A stretch of DNA of 64,000 nucleotides. Source: Paenibacillus alvei DSM 29 (GTDB taxonomy: Bacteria > Bacillota > Bacilli > Paenibacillales > Paenibacillaceae). This document shows, one piece after another, positions 7,660-16,516 of this stretch (position 1 is its first letter; each line of letters starts with the position of its first letter). The notes under the pieces are model-generated. The model was given only the letters and a program-made list of their open reading frames with translations. It was not told the DNA's origin and did no database searches. The position numbers and the translations under genes were made by a program. The stretch spans positions 269,001-333,000 of the forward strand of contig NZ_AMBZ01000004.1 in assembly GCF_000293805.1 (NCBI RefSeq), written 5' to 3'.

Positions 7660-8610
7660 GTGCTATATGCGCTGACAGGTTCTTTGGAAGCAGGGGTCAT
7701 TTACGCGTTGATGGCTCTGGGCGTTTATGTAACGTTTCGGATTCTCGACTTTCCCGATTTGACCGTCGATGGCAGCTTTGCCACCGGCGGAGCCGTGGCG
7801 GCGGTCATGATTACGTCCGGCTATTCCCCACTGCTCGCTACATTGGGCGCGCTGCTGGCAGGATGCGTGGCGGGTACCGTAACTGGACTGCTCCATACGA
7901 AAGGGAAAATTAATACGCTGCTGTCCGGCATTATTTCGATGATTGCATTATATTCGATCAATTTGCGGATTATGGGCACGGCGAATACGTCGCTGCTGGG
8001 GGAAAGCACTCTATTTACGCAGATCAACTCCTTCTTGTCCAGTCTGCAGCCGCTAGCGATTTTAGCGGCCTTTGGACTATTCGTTCTGCTCATCAAATGG
8101 GCCATTGACAGGTTTTTGGATACAGAGATTGGCTTGGCGATTCGCGCAACCGGCGACAATGCGAAAATGATCCGCAGCCTCTCCGCGAATACCGACAATA
8201 TGAAAATTGTCGGACTGAGCCTGTCAAATGGATTGGTAGCGCTATCCGGCGCGCTTATCGCCCAATATCAGGAATTTGCGGATGTCTCGATGGGAATCGG
8301 CATTATTATCATCGGCTTGGCCTCTGTCATTATGGGGGAAGCTGTGTTCGGCCATGCCTCCATTCGACGGGCGACCTTAGCCGTAATCGGAGGAGCTATT
8401 GTCTATCGCCTCATTATTATGCTGGCACTCCGCATCGGGTTGAATCCGAATGACCTGAAGCTGCTAACCGCTGTCATTGTGGTCGCCGCCCTCGTCATGA
8501 CGCGGATTGTAGCAACGTGGAAAGAAAGGCGGATGAAGTCCTTGCAAGAGGATGTTCCACACCTGTCCATCGACCACGGAGCAAGGGGGGGAAGCCATGC
8601 TGAAACTTGA
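7660..8610 (+). CDS. ABC transporter permease (TrpY-like, BPD_transp_2 family)
   Basis: The product is 316 aa with eight or more hydrophobic helices. It starts at GTG 7660 with TAGGAGG 9 nt upstream. The loop EIGLAIRATGDNAKMIRSL is the ATPase-contacting motif of the BPD_transp_2 (branched-chain type) permease family. The early motif FPDLTVDGSFATGGA is typical of the permease paired with DUF534 binding proteins. It lies 27 nt after the binding-protein gene and overlaps the ATPase gene by 14 nt, so the three form one importer. Confidence 0.88.
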   Translation: MLYALTGSLEAGVIYALMALGVYVTFRILDFPDLTVDGSFATGGAVAAVMITSGYSPLLATLGALLAGCVAGTVTGLLHTKGKINTLLSGIISMIALYSINLRIMGTANTSLLGESTLFTQINSFLSSLQPLAILAAFGLFVLLIKWAIDRFLDTEIGLAIRATGDNAKMIRSLSANTDNMKIVGLSLSNGLVALSGALIAQYQEFADVSMGIGIIIIGLASVIMGEAVFGHASIRRATLAVIGGAIVYRLIIMLALRIGLNPNDLKLLTAVIVVAALVMTRIVATWKERRMKSLQEDVPHLSIDHGARGGSHAET

Positions 8611-9385
8611 GGGGATTCGAAAAGTGTTCAACCGCAGGACAGCGAGTGAGAAAATTGCACTGCAAAATCTAAATTTGACGCTTCGCGAGGGTGATTTCGT
8701 AACGATTATCGGCTCCAATGGGGCGGGCAAGTCCACGTTGATGAATATGATCTCGGGAGGGATGACCCCAGATAGCGGCACCATTGAAATCGACGGCGAG
8801 AACGTGACCAGCCTCTCTGAATTCGAGCGCTCGCGCAAGATTGGACGCGTGTTCCAAGACCCGATGGCTGGTACGGCGCCGACGATGACGATTGAGGAGA
8901 ATCTTGCGGTCGCTTTCTCGCGCGACAAAAGACGCACCCTGCACCGGGGTGTGAACAAGAAGCGGAAGGATCTGTTCCGTGAGAGTCTGGCCTCGCTGCA
9001 TCTAGGCCTCGAGAATCGGCTGTCAGCTAAGGCCGGACTGCTGTCAGGCGGAGAACGGCAGGCGCTTAGCCTGCTGATGGCGACCTTCACGCAGCCGAAG
9101 GTGCTGCTGCTGGATGAGCATACGGCCGCGCTTGACCCGGCGCGGGCTCAGTTGATTACAGCGCTGACGAAGGAAGTCGTCGAGCGTTCCAATTTCACGA
9201 CACTGATGGTAACGCACAATATGCAGCAAGCCATCGAGCTCGGCAACCGTCTGATTATGATGGACGCAGGCCAGATTATTTTGGATGTGCCGGAAGAGGA
9301 AAAGAAGCATTTGACGATTGAGGTATTGTTGAAAAAATTCGCCCAGTTGAAGGGAGTCGCGGATGACCGCTTGCTGTTGGGATAG
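8597..9385 (+). CDS. ABC transporter ATP-binding protein (TrpZ-like)
   Basis: The product is 262 aa. Walker A GSNGAGKST is near residue 42, the Q-loop is VFQDPMAGTAPTMTIEEN, the signature LSGGERQALSLLMA, and Walker B VLLLDEHTAALDP, followed by VTHNMQQAIELGNR. The start is ATG 8597, after a G-rich ribosome site overlapping the permease end. It energises the importer encoded by the two preceding genes. Only 24 nt separate it from the dehydrogenase E1 alpha gene, suggesting co-transcription. Confidence 0.9.
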   Translation: MLKLEGIRKVFNRRTASEKIALQNLNLTLREGDFVTIIGSNGAGKSTLMNMISGGMTPDSGTIEIDGENVTSLSEFERSRKIGRVFQDPMAGTAPTMTIEENLAVAFSRDKRRTLHRGVNKKRKDLFRESLASLHLGLENRLSAKAGLLSGGERQALSLLMATFTQPKVLLLDEHTAALDPARAQLITALTKEVVERSNFTTLMVTHNMQQAIELGNRLIMMDAGQIILDVPEEEKKHLTIEVLLKKFAQLKGVADDRLLLG

Positions 9386-9408
9386 CTAAAAAAGGAAAGG
9401 GAGCGGTA

Positions 9409-10578
9409 ATGATGATTCAAAGTCAGGGGCATCCGTCTGCCTCGCCAGTTAAAGAGAGGGCAGGAAAGAAAACGCAGTATGAAGATATGCGCGGGCTGCT
9501 AGAGCCGTATCAAGTGCTTGAGCCCTATCAGGTGCTGGCGCCGGACGGAGAGCTTCGCCACCCTACAGAGGGAGACATTGACGAGGATCTGGCAATAAAA
9601 ATGTACGAGAGCATGATGCTGGCAAGAATGTTCGATCGGAAGGCTGTCAACCTGCAACGGCAGGGCCGAATGGGTACGTACGCCCCTTATGAGGGCCAGG
9701 AAGCCTCCCAGGTTGGGAGCGCACTGGCGCTGTCCCCCAATGATTGGCTGTTTCCCAGCTATCGCGATCATGCTGCTGCGATTACGCATGGGCAGGCGCT
9801 CAGCAGGGTGCTGCTTTATTGGATGGGCCATATGGAAGGATCGATCAGTCCGGAAGGCCGCCATATTATGCCGCCGTGCGTGCCGATAGCCACGCATTTG
9901 ACGCATGCTGTAGGCACATCGTGGGCCGCTAAGCTGAAGGGTGAGAAGCAGGCGAGCATTGTGTACTTCGGCGAAGGAGCAACCTCGGAAGGCGACTTCC
10001 ATGAGGCTTTGAATTTTGCAGGGGTATATCAGACGTCTACTGTATTCTTCTGCCAGAATAACGGGTACGCAATCAGCGTGCCGTTCCATGCGCAGTCTGC
10101 TTCTCGGACGATCGCCCAGCGTGCGGCGGCTTATGATATGCCAGGAGTCAGGGTGGACGGCAACGATGTGTTCGCCGTTTGGCTGACTGTGCGTGAAGCG
10201 ATTGAACGCGGCTTAAACGGCGGCGGACCGACGCTGATTGAGGCAGTCACGTTCCGTTATGGGCCGCATACGACCAGTGACGATCCGCGCAAATATCGGG
10301 ATCAGGCCCGGCTCTCTGCCGAATGGAGGGAGCAGCGCGATCCGATAGAGCGTTTGAAGCGGTATCTTGTAAATAGGGGAATTTGGGGCCAGGAGCATGA
10401 GGAGTGTCTGATGGAGCGGATCAGCGGCCTTATCGAGGCCGCGGTTGCAGAGGCGGAGAGCTATCCGAATTCCCGGCCTGAAGATATGTTCATGCACGTT
10501 AGCGCTGATATGCCGTGGCCCGTGGCTGAGCAGCGGGAACAGTGCGGCCTGTATGTGGAAAGGCAGGGTGAAGCATGA
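9409..10578 (+). CDS. 2-oxo-acid dehydrogenase E1 component, alpha subunit (PdhA/BkdA-like)
   Basis: The product is 389 aa. The thiamine-diphosphate motif is present: GEGATSEGDFHEALNFAG ... FFCQNNGYAISVP (here GEG instead of the usual GDG, ending in the NN pair). The conserved phosphorylation-loop-like stretch YGPHTTSDDPRKYR follows. E1 alpha/beta decarboxylates a 2-oxo acid and reductively acylates lipoyl-E2. The sequence is pyruvate/branched-chain type; the actual substrate cannot be told apart here. The N-terminus carries an in-frame tandem duplication of LEPYQV (about residues 32-43). The next gene overlaps by 4 nt. Confidence 0.9.
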   Translation: MMIQSQGHPSASPVKERAGKKTQYEDMRGLLEPYQVLEPYQVLAPDGELRHPTEGDIDEDLAIKMYESMMLARMFDRKAVNLQRQGRMGTYAPYEGQEASQVGSALALSPNDWLFPSYRDHAAAITHGQALSRVLLYWMGHMEGSISPEGRHIMPPCVPIATHLTHAVGTSWAAKLKGEKQASIVYFGEGATSEGDFHEALNFAGVYQTSTVFFCQNNGYAISVPFHAQSASRTIAQRAAAYDMPGVRVDGNDVFAVWLTVREAIERGLNGGGPTLIEAVTFRYGPHTTSDDPRKYRDQARLSAEWREQRDPIERLKRYLVNRGIWGQEHEECLMERISGLIEAAVAEAESYPNSRPEDMFMHVSADMPWPVAEQREQCGLYVERQGEA

Positions 10579-11558
10579 GTCGGAACCTAACGATCTTGCA
10601 AGCGATTAACGAAGCGCTCGATCAGAAGCTGGCCGACGATCAGCGCGTCATGCTGACAGGAGAAGACATTGGCGTCAACGGTGGCGTATTCCGGGCAACG
10701 GAAGGGCTGTTCGAAAAGTACGGCAAGGAGCGGGTTGTGGATACGCCGCTGGCTGAAGCCGGCATTATTGGCTCGGCAATCGGTCTGGCGCTGAATGGTT
10801 TCATTCCGGTCGTTGAAATTCAGTTTTTGGCCTTCATTTATCCAGGCTTCGAGCAGATCGTCACACATGCAGCCCGCATGCGGTATCGGACGCGGGGACA
10901 GTACAATGTTCCGCTTGTTATCCGCGCGCCATATGGCGCGGGAATTAGAGGGCCGGAGCTTCATTCAGAGAGTGTGGAAGCATTCTTCGTTCATACGCCT
11001 GGGCTTAAGGTGGTCGTACCGAGCAATCCTTACGATGCCAAGGGTCTGCTTGTTAGCGCCATCGAGGATCCCGATCCGGTCGTATTTTTGGAACCGGCCC
11101 GGATTTACCGTGCTTTCAAGGCAGAAGTGCCGGAGGAGATGTATCGCATTCCGCTAGGCAAAGCGAACATCGTCCGGGAAGGAACAGATGTTACGCTGAT
11201 TTCATGGGGGGCCATGATGCGGGTGGCGCTTGAAGCGGCGCGGCAGTTGGAGCAGGAGAAAGGCTGGTCCTGTGAAGTCATTGATCTCCGCTCGCTGTAT
11301 CCGCTTGATCGGGATGCCATTGCCGCATCCGTGAAGAAAACGGGCCGCGCGCTAATTGTTCATGAGGCGCAGAAGACGGCCGGCGTCGGCGCAGAAATTG
11401 TCTCGTTGATTAATGACGAAGCGCTGATGTATTTGCGGGCTCCGATTCAGCGGATTACCGGTTTTGATGTTCCAGTTCCGCAATTCTCGCTCGAGGATGT
11501 CTATGTTCCGACGGTCGGGCGGGTAAGAGAAGGAATCGCTGCAGCGATACAGTTCTGA
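10575..11558 (+). CDS. 2-oxo-acid dehydrogenase E1 component, beta subunit
   Basis: The product is 327 aa, the normal E1 beta length. The transketolase pyrimidine-binding part (MLTGEDIGVNGGVFRATEGL, VDTPLAEAGIIGSAIG) is followed by the C-terminal transketolase domain (VTLISWGAMMRVALEAA, VIDLRSLYPLD, HEAQKTAGVGAEI). ATGA overlap with E1 alpha implies translational coupling of the two subunits of the heterotetramer. The active-site region and GFIPVVEIQFLAFIYPGFEQ are those of PDH/BCKDH E1 beta. Confidence 0.92.
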   Translation: MSRNLTILQAINEALDQKLADDQRVMLTGEDIGVNGGVFRATEGLFEKYGKERVVDTPLAEAGIIGSAIGLALNGFIPVVEIQFLAFIYPGFEQIVTHAARMRYRTRGQYNVPLVIRAPYGAGIRGPELHSESVEAFFVHTPGLKVVVPSNPYDAKGLLVSAIEDPDPVVFLEPARIYRAFKAEVPEEMYRIPLGKANIVREGTDVTLISWGAMMRVALEAARQLEQEKGWSCEVIDLRSLYPLDRDAIAASVKKTGRALIVHEAQKTAGVGAEIVSLINDEALMYLRAPIQRITGFDVPVPQFSLEDVYVPTVGRVREGIAAAIQF

Positions 11559-11580
11559 CCGTTCAGAAGGAGGAACGCGA

Positions 11581-12909
11581 ATGATAGAGTTCAAGCTTCC
11601 CGACGTAGGAGAAGGCATCCACGAAGGGGAGATCGGAAAATGGCTCATTAAGGAAGGGGAATGGGTGGCCTGCGATCAGCCGATCGTCGAGGTGCAGACG
11701 GACAAAGTGAACGCCGAGCTGACCGCTCCGACGGCCGGCGTAGTGCGCAAGCTGATGTTCGCCGAGGGTGCCGGAGTTCGAGTAGGCGAGGTATTGTTCA
11801 TTCTCGAAGCGGAAGGGCGCATTCCAGCGATAGAAGCGGGCAAGGCGGAACAGGCGGCTTCAGTGGCAGCGGTTGTCAATGCTCCTTCGCCATCGCCTGC
11901 AGCGGCCTTGCCATTGTCTGTTGCGGCATCGCCGCCGGCGTCTGTTGGATTACCTGCGGGAAGAGTGCGCGCAGCCCCCTATGTTCGCCAGCTTGCGCGG
12001 CAGCTGAATGTCGACATCGAGCAGGTGAAGGGAAGTGGAGCCGCCGGGCGCATAACCGAAGAGGACGTGCGGCGCTATGCTTCGGGGGACACGACTAAGG
12101 AAGCGGAAGGGGCTGACCTGCCGCGGATAAATACGGCGGCTCCGCCTGCGAGGGAGAAAAGCGAGGGTGTTGTCAGGCCGCGGGGAGCCGCACCGGCTTC
12201 TGATTGCATAGAGGAACGGCTTCCACTGCGCGGCATTCGCTTGAAGATCGCCGAGAGGCTGGTTAAGGCAGTGACCACCATCCCGCATGTCACGCAGGTG
12301 GATGAACTGGAAGCCGATGCCTTGCAGGCCCTGCGTGAGCGGCTTCGGCCGCTGGCGGCCGAACGGCAGGTGAAGCTGACATACTTGCCGTTTTTCATAA
12401 AGGCAATTGTCATCGCGCTTAAGGAATTCCCATTCTTCAACGCTTCGCTTGACGACGAGACGAAAGAAATTGTATTGAAGCGCTATTATCACATCGGGAT
12501 TGCGACCGATACACCGGACGGTCTTATCGTTCCAGTTATCCGGGATGCCGACCGGAAGACAGTTTTTGAGCTGGCAGAAGAAATTGGGCAGCTGTCGGAG
12601 CGGGCGCGAGAAGGAAAACTGAAGCTTGAGGAAATTACCGGTGGTACCTTCACGATCAGCAACGTCGGCCCGATTGGCAGCCTGCTCGCAACGCCGATCA
12701 TTAACCATCCGGAGGCGGCCATCCTGGCGCTGCACAAAATGGAGCCGCGCATGGTCGTCCGCAATGGGGAAGGTGTTATCCGCCTCATGATGAATATGGC
12801 GCTTTCCTTTGACCATCGGCTTATCGATGGGGCGGAGGCGATTCGATTCACGAATCGGATCAAGCGGCTGCTAGAGCAGCCTGACTTATTATGGGCGGAG
12901 ATGGTATAG
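11581..12909 (+). CDS. 2-oxo-acid dehydrogenase E2, dihydrolipoamide acyltransferase
   Basis: The product is 442 aa with three parts. An N-terminal lipoyl domain (residues 1-78) has the lipoylation site VQTDKVNAEL. The E3/E1-binding domain lies around residues 123-160 (RAAPYVRQLARQLNVDIEQV, GAAGRITEEDV). The catalytic domain follows after an Ala/Pro-rich linker, ending in ALSFDHRLIDGAEA, which holds the DHR..DG catalytic His/Asp. The DKVNAE lipoyl motif resembles BkdB/acetoin-type E2 more than classical PDH (DKA). AGGAGG lies 7 nt before ATG 11581. It is the core of the complex with the flanking E1 and E3 genes. Confidence 0.92.
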   Translation: MIEFKLPDVGEGIHEGEIGKWLIKEGEWVACDQPIVEVQTDKVNAELTAPTAGVVRKLMFAEGAGVRVGEVLFILEAEGRIPAIEAGKAEQAASVAAVVNAPSPSPAAALPLSVAASPPASVGLPAGRVRAAPYVRQLARQLNVDIEQVKGSGAAGRITEEDVRRYASGDTTKEAEGADLPRINTAAPPAREKSEGVVRPRGAAPASDCIEERLPLRGIRLKIAERLVKAVTTIPHVTQVDELEADALQALRERLRPLAAERQVKLTYLPFFIKAIVIALKEFPFFNASLDDETKEIVLKRYYHIGIATDTPDGLIVPVIRDADRKTVFELAEEIGQLSERAREGKLKLEEITGGTFTISNVGPIGSLLATPIINHPEAAILALHKMEPRMVVRNGEGVIRLMMNMALSFDHRLIDGAEAIRFTNRIKRLLEQPDLLWAEMV

Positions 12910-14352
12910 ATGGTCGTCGGTGAAATTGCAGTAGAAACGGATGTTGTTGTCATTGGCGGCGGGCCCGGCGGCTATACGTCGGCGATCCGACTGGGTCAGT
13001 TGGGCAAATCGGTCGTGTTGGTGGAAAAAGAGGAGCTCGGAGGAGTTTGTCTTCATTCGGGCTGCATTCCGTCCAAGGCACTGATTCATGCGGCCGGATT
13101 GTATGACGAAGCCAGATCGGCCTCCAAGCTGGGACTGCGGATGGAGCCTGGGGCTCTTTCCTTCGATATGTCCGCATGGCAGCTGTGGAAGTCCGGCATT
13201 GTCGGCAGGCTGGGAAGCGGAGTGGCGCAGCTCTGCGCCGCCAACGGGGTTACGGTCGTGAAGGGGAGCGCAGTCTTCCTGTCTGACGACCGCGTAGGGG
13301 TAGAGACGGAATCCGGCTTCGAGACCTACAAGTTCAAGCAGGCGATTATCGCGACCGGATCGCGACCACATCTCCCGGCATTTGCAGCGGCAGGTGGTTC
13401 CCGCATCTTTACTTCTACGGAAGCGCTAGAATCGGACAGTATGCCGGAGCGTCTAGCTATTATCGGGAGCGGCTATATCGGCATCGAATTAGGCATGGCA
13501 TTCGCCAAGCTTGGATGTTGCGTTACGCTTATTGAGCGCGAGGAGCGGATTCTCCCGCTTGTGGAAGGCAGCCTCGCTGCGGAAGTAAAGCGGCGTGCCG
13601 GCAAGCTGGGGATGGTCATCAAGACGGGCACGGAAGTGCGCGCGGTTATGGAGAATGACGATTATGTTGAGCTTCGACTCGAATCGAAACAGAAAGGGGA
13701 GGAAAGCGTCCTCTGCGACAAGGTGCTTGTGACGGTCGGACGCATGCCGAACACGGCAGGACTCGGTCTCAGTCAGGCGGGGATACGAATGGATGAGCGC
13801 GGCTATGTTCCAGTTGATGCGGAATGCCGAACCAATGTGCGCCACATTTTTGCCATTGGTGATATTACGCCAGGGCCTGCTCTCGCTCATCGCGCTGCGA
13901 AGCAGGGCACGGTCGCCGCGGAGGTGATCGGCGGACTGCCGAGCGCTTTCGACTCGCCTTATGTGCCGTACGTTATTTTTTCTGACCCGCAAATTGCCGG
14001 AGTGGGACTGACGCGGGCGGAAGCTGAGCGTCAGGGCATGAAGGTGAAGACGGGCCGCTTCCCTTTCCGTGCCAACGGATACGCACTGGCGGCCGGGAAG
14101 ACAGACGGTTTTGCGGAAGTGGTCGTCGAGGAGGATTCCGGCTTGTTGCTGGGCATGCATGCAGTGGGGGCGGATGCCGGCAGCTTGATTGGCCAGGGCG
14201 TCCTCGCCCTCGAAATGGCGGCGAGAGCGGAGGATTTGGCTATGATGGTGCATCCGCACCCGACGCTTAGTGAAGGCTGGCTGGAAGCAGCCGCCGCCGC
14301 TTTGGGGCATGCCATACACATTGTGAATGAGAGGAGGATGGAAGATGAGTAA
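12910..14352 (+). CDS. lpdA: Dihydrolipoyl dehydrogenase (E3)
   Basis: The product is 480 aa. The FAD-binding motif GGGPGGYTSAIRLGQLG starts at about residue 17. The redox disulfide is in GGVCLHSGCIPSKAL (the CxxxxC in lipoamide dehydrogenases). The NAD motif is IIGSGYIGIELGMAFAKLG. The C-terminal catalytic HPHPTLSEGWLEAA supplies the His-Glu pair. It begins 1 nt after the E2 stop. It reoxidises dihydrolipoyl-E2 with NAD+. A complete E1-E2-E3 set makes the complex self-contained. Confidence 0.93.
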   Translation: MVVGEIAVETDVVVIGGGPGGYTSAIRLGQLGKSVVLVEKEELGGVCLHSGCIPSKALIHAAGLYDEARSASKLGLRMEPGALSFDMSAWQLWKSGIVGRLGSGVAQLCAANGVTVVKGSAVFLSDDRVGVETESGFETYKFKQAIIATGSRPHLPAFAAAGGSRIFTSTEALESDSMPERLAIIGSGYIGIELGMAFAKLGCCVTLIEREERILPLVEGSLAAEVKRRAGKLGMVIKTGTEVRAVMENDDYVELRLESKQKGEESVLCDKVLVTVGRMPNTAGLGLSQAGIRMDERGYVPVDAECRTNVRHIFAIGDITPGPALAHRAAKQGTVAAEVIGGLPSAFDSPYVPYVIFSDPQIAGVGLTRAEAERQGMKVKTGRFPFRANGYALAAGKTDGFAEVVVEEDSGLLLGMHAVGADAGSLIGQGVLALEMAARAEDLAMMVHPHPTLSEGWLEAAAAALGHAIHIVNERRMEDE

Positions 14353-15328
14353 TCGGAAGGATCTGGATGGATCGCTGGACAGCGAGCGTTTGGCGCATTT
14401 TCTGCACCGAATTGACCGGGGAGACAAGATTGAAGCGGACGATTGGATGCCAGACGATTACCGCAACCAGTTAATTAAGCTGATATCGATGCACGGCGTT
14501 AGTGAAATAATGGGGGCGCTGCCGGAGAAGGAATGGGTTCCGAAGGCGCCGACGCTGCGGCGCAAACTAGCGATTATGGCGAAGGTGCAGGATGAGATGG
14601 GACATGGACAGTTGCTGCTGCGGGTCGCGGAGGACTTAATGGCGCCGCTCGGCCAGACTCGCGAGGATCTGCTGCGCAATCTGTTCTCGGGGAAGCTGAA
14701 ATTCCACAACGTGTTCCATATGGAGGCCCCCACATGGGCCGATGCTGGCGTCATTGCCTGGCTCGTCGACGGCGCCGCGATCATTACCCAGTCCATGTCG
14801 CTTGAGACATCCTACGCGCCCTATGCCCGCGCGCTCCAGCGCATATGCGCAGAAGAGAAATTCCATGCTCAGCATGGCGAGAGCATCGTACTGGAGCTGG
14901 CCGAAGGAACGTCGGCGCAGCGCCGGATGCTGCAGGAGGCCGTAAACCGCTGGTGGCCTTCCTTGCTGATGTTCTTTGGTCCGCCAGAAGGCGGAACTGT
15001 ATCCAGCAACCAGCAAATGAACATGCGGTACAAGATTCGCACACAGACGAACGAGGAGCTGCGGCAGGTCTTTTTCCATAAATACGTGAACCGGATCTAT
15101 CATCTGGGTTTGACGCTTCCGGACGATACGATTCGTTTCGACGAGGCGGAGGGCGTCTGGCATTACCAGCAGCCCGATTGGGATCTCTTTGTACAAATTG
15201 TGCGCGGAAACGGACCTTGCTCGGCCCAGCGGCTGCGGCTGCGGAAAACATCCTACGAAGAAGCGAAATGGGTGCGGGAAGCGATGCTGGCGCCCTGCGC
15301 ATCCTATGCGGCGGGAGGGGCCATATGA
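14345..15328 (+). CDS. paaA: 1,2-phenylacetyl-CoA epoxidase, catalytic subunit PaaA
   Basis: The product is 327 aa, the expected length for PaaA. It is a ferritin-like diiron protein: ligands are expected in KVQDEMGHGQLLLRVAEDL and in CAEEKFHAQHGESIVLE. With PaaC it forms the oxygenase that epoxidises the ring of phenylacetyl-CoA. The start is ATG 14345 after GAGAGGAGG, overlapping the E3 end by 8 nt. The overlap ties the dehydrogenase complex and the epoxidase into one mRNA. Confidence 0.95.
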   Translation: MSNRKDLDGSLDSERLAHFLHRIDRGDKIEADDWMPDDYRNQLIKLISMHGVSEIMGALPEKEWVPKAPTLRRKLAIMAKVQDEMGHGQLLLRVAEDLMAPLGQTREDLLRNLFSGKLKFHNVFHMEAPTWADAGVIAWLVDGAAIITQSMSLETSYAPYARALQRICAEEKFHAQHGESIVLELAEGTSAQRRMLQEAVNRWWPSLLMFFGPPEGGTVSSNQQMNMRYKIRTQTNEELRQVFFHKYVNRIYHLGLTLPDDTIRFDEAEGVWHYQQPDWDLFVQIVRGNGPCSAQRLRLRKTSYEEAKWVREAMLAPCASYAAGGAI

Positions 15329-15666
15329 GCAGCGAGTCGAAAGAGAAATTTGCTATCTATGAGGTGTTCAGCCAGAAAAGCCCGTCTGCTGGCTTTATGC
15401 ACCAGTTCAGCTTGCTGGCGCCTAATCCGGAAGCTGCGCTCCTGATGGCGCGGGAGAACTTCATGCGCCGCGAGCCCTGTATCAATATCTGGGTTGTGAA
15501 CCGTGACGATATTCACGGACTGACGCCGGAGGAACGGGCGAGTCTCGAACGGCTGGACAACAAAAGCTACCGCGAAACAAAGGGATATGGCGACATTCAA
15601 TCGAGGTGGCGGCGCCACAAGGAAGCGTACGAGGGCAAGGCGGATACCACACGGAAGGAGGGGTGA
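15325..15666 (+). CDS. paaB: 1,2-phenylacetyl-CoA epoxidase subunit PaaB
   Basis: The product is 113 aa. The PaaB marks are YEVFSQKSPSAGFMHQFSL near the N-terminus, ALLMARENFMRREPCINIWVV and the C-terminal YRETKGYGDIQSRWRRHK. PaaB bridges PaaAC heterodimers in the multicomponent monooxygenase. ATG 15325 overlaps the paaA stop (ATGA), and paaC begins 1 nt after its stop. Confidence 0.95.
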   Translation: MSSESKEKFAIYEVFSQKSPSAGFMHQFSLLAPNPEAALLMARENFMRREPCINIWVVNRDDIHGLTPEERASLERLDNKSYRETKGYGDIQSRWRRHKEAYEGKADTTRKEG

Positions 15667-15667
15667 A

Positions 15668-16501
15668 ATGTCGGAGCATATCGAAGTAGCGGCTGCGGAA
15701 GAGGCGAAGCGCCGCCCCGATTATACCCGGGCGCTGCAGGAGCTTTTGCTGCAGATTGCAGACGATGACTATATTTTGGCATACCGGGGATCGGAATGGC
15801 TTGGGCTGGCCCCTCACATCGAAGAAGATGTCGCTTTCTCCTCGATGGCGCAGGACATGATGGGGCATGCGGCGATGCTGTACGGGATGCTGGAGGAGCT
15901 AGGAGCCGGCAAGGCGGATGACCTGGCGCATTTGCGCAGCCCAGAGGCGTTCCGCAATGCCATTCTGCTCGAGCGACCGAACGGACCAGGCGAATATGCG
16001 GATGAGCCGCATTATGACTGGGCCTTCGCGATTGCCCGCTGCTGCCTGTACGGCCTATTCAAGGAAGTCCGGCTGGAAGCGTTGACCCGTTCTTCGTATG
16101 TGCCGCTGACGCAGGAGGCCAGCAAAATGCTGCGCGAGCATCAGTACCATATCCGGTATTGGCGCTCCTGGTTCACGCGGCTGGCAGGCGGCACGAACGA
16201 AGCTCGTTCCCGATTGAATGCGGCCGTAGCCCAGGCGTGGAACGATGTCGGCAGCCTGTTCCCGCTAGGCAGCGAGGAGGAAGCGATTGTCCGCTTCGGT
16301 CTGAGCATAGGCAGCGATGAATTGGCACGGCGCTGGAAGATGTCGGCGCAGAGCTTGTTCGAAGCGAGCGGGCTCGCATGGCCGGGAGATTGGATAAGTC
16401 CTATCGGGACTGGACGAGACGGGCAGCATACCGACGATCTGGCGCAGGTCGTCGCCATCTTGTCGGAGGTGTATCGGATTGACCCGGCGGCGGGCTGGTG
16501 A
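15668..16501 (+). CDS. paaC: 1,2-phenylacetyl-CoA epoxidase, structural subunit PaaC
   Basis: The product is 277 aa with a ferritin-like fold: LQIADDDYILAYRGSEWLG, EEDVAFSSMAQDMMGHAAML, DWAFAIARCCLYGLFKEVRLEAL in segments. PaaC is the partner of PaaA and normally lacks a complete diiron site. The start is ATG 15668 with AGGAGGGG 6 nt upstream; a longer open frame from 15587 overlaps paaB and is not used. Confidence 0.95.
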   Translation: MSEHIEVAAAEEAKRRPDYTRALQELLLQIADDDYILAYRGSEWLGLAPHIEEDVAFSSMAQDMMGHAAMLYGMLEELGAGKADDLAHLRSPEAFRNAILLERPNGPGEYADEPHYDWAFAIARCCLYGLFKEVRLEALTRSSYVPLTQEASKMLREHQYHIRYWRSWFTRLAGGTNEARSRLNAAVAQAWNDVGSLFPLGSEEEAIVRFGLSIGSDELARRWKMSAQSLFEASGLAWPGDWISPIGTGRDGQHTDDLAQVVAILSEVYRIDPAAGW

Positions 16502-16516
16502 AGGAGGCGGTTCATC

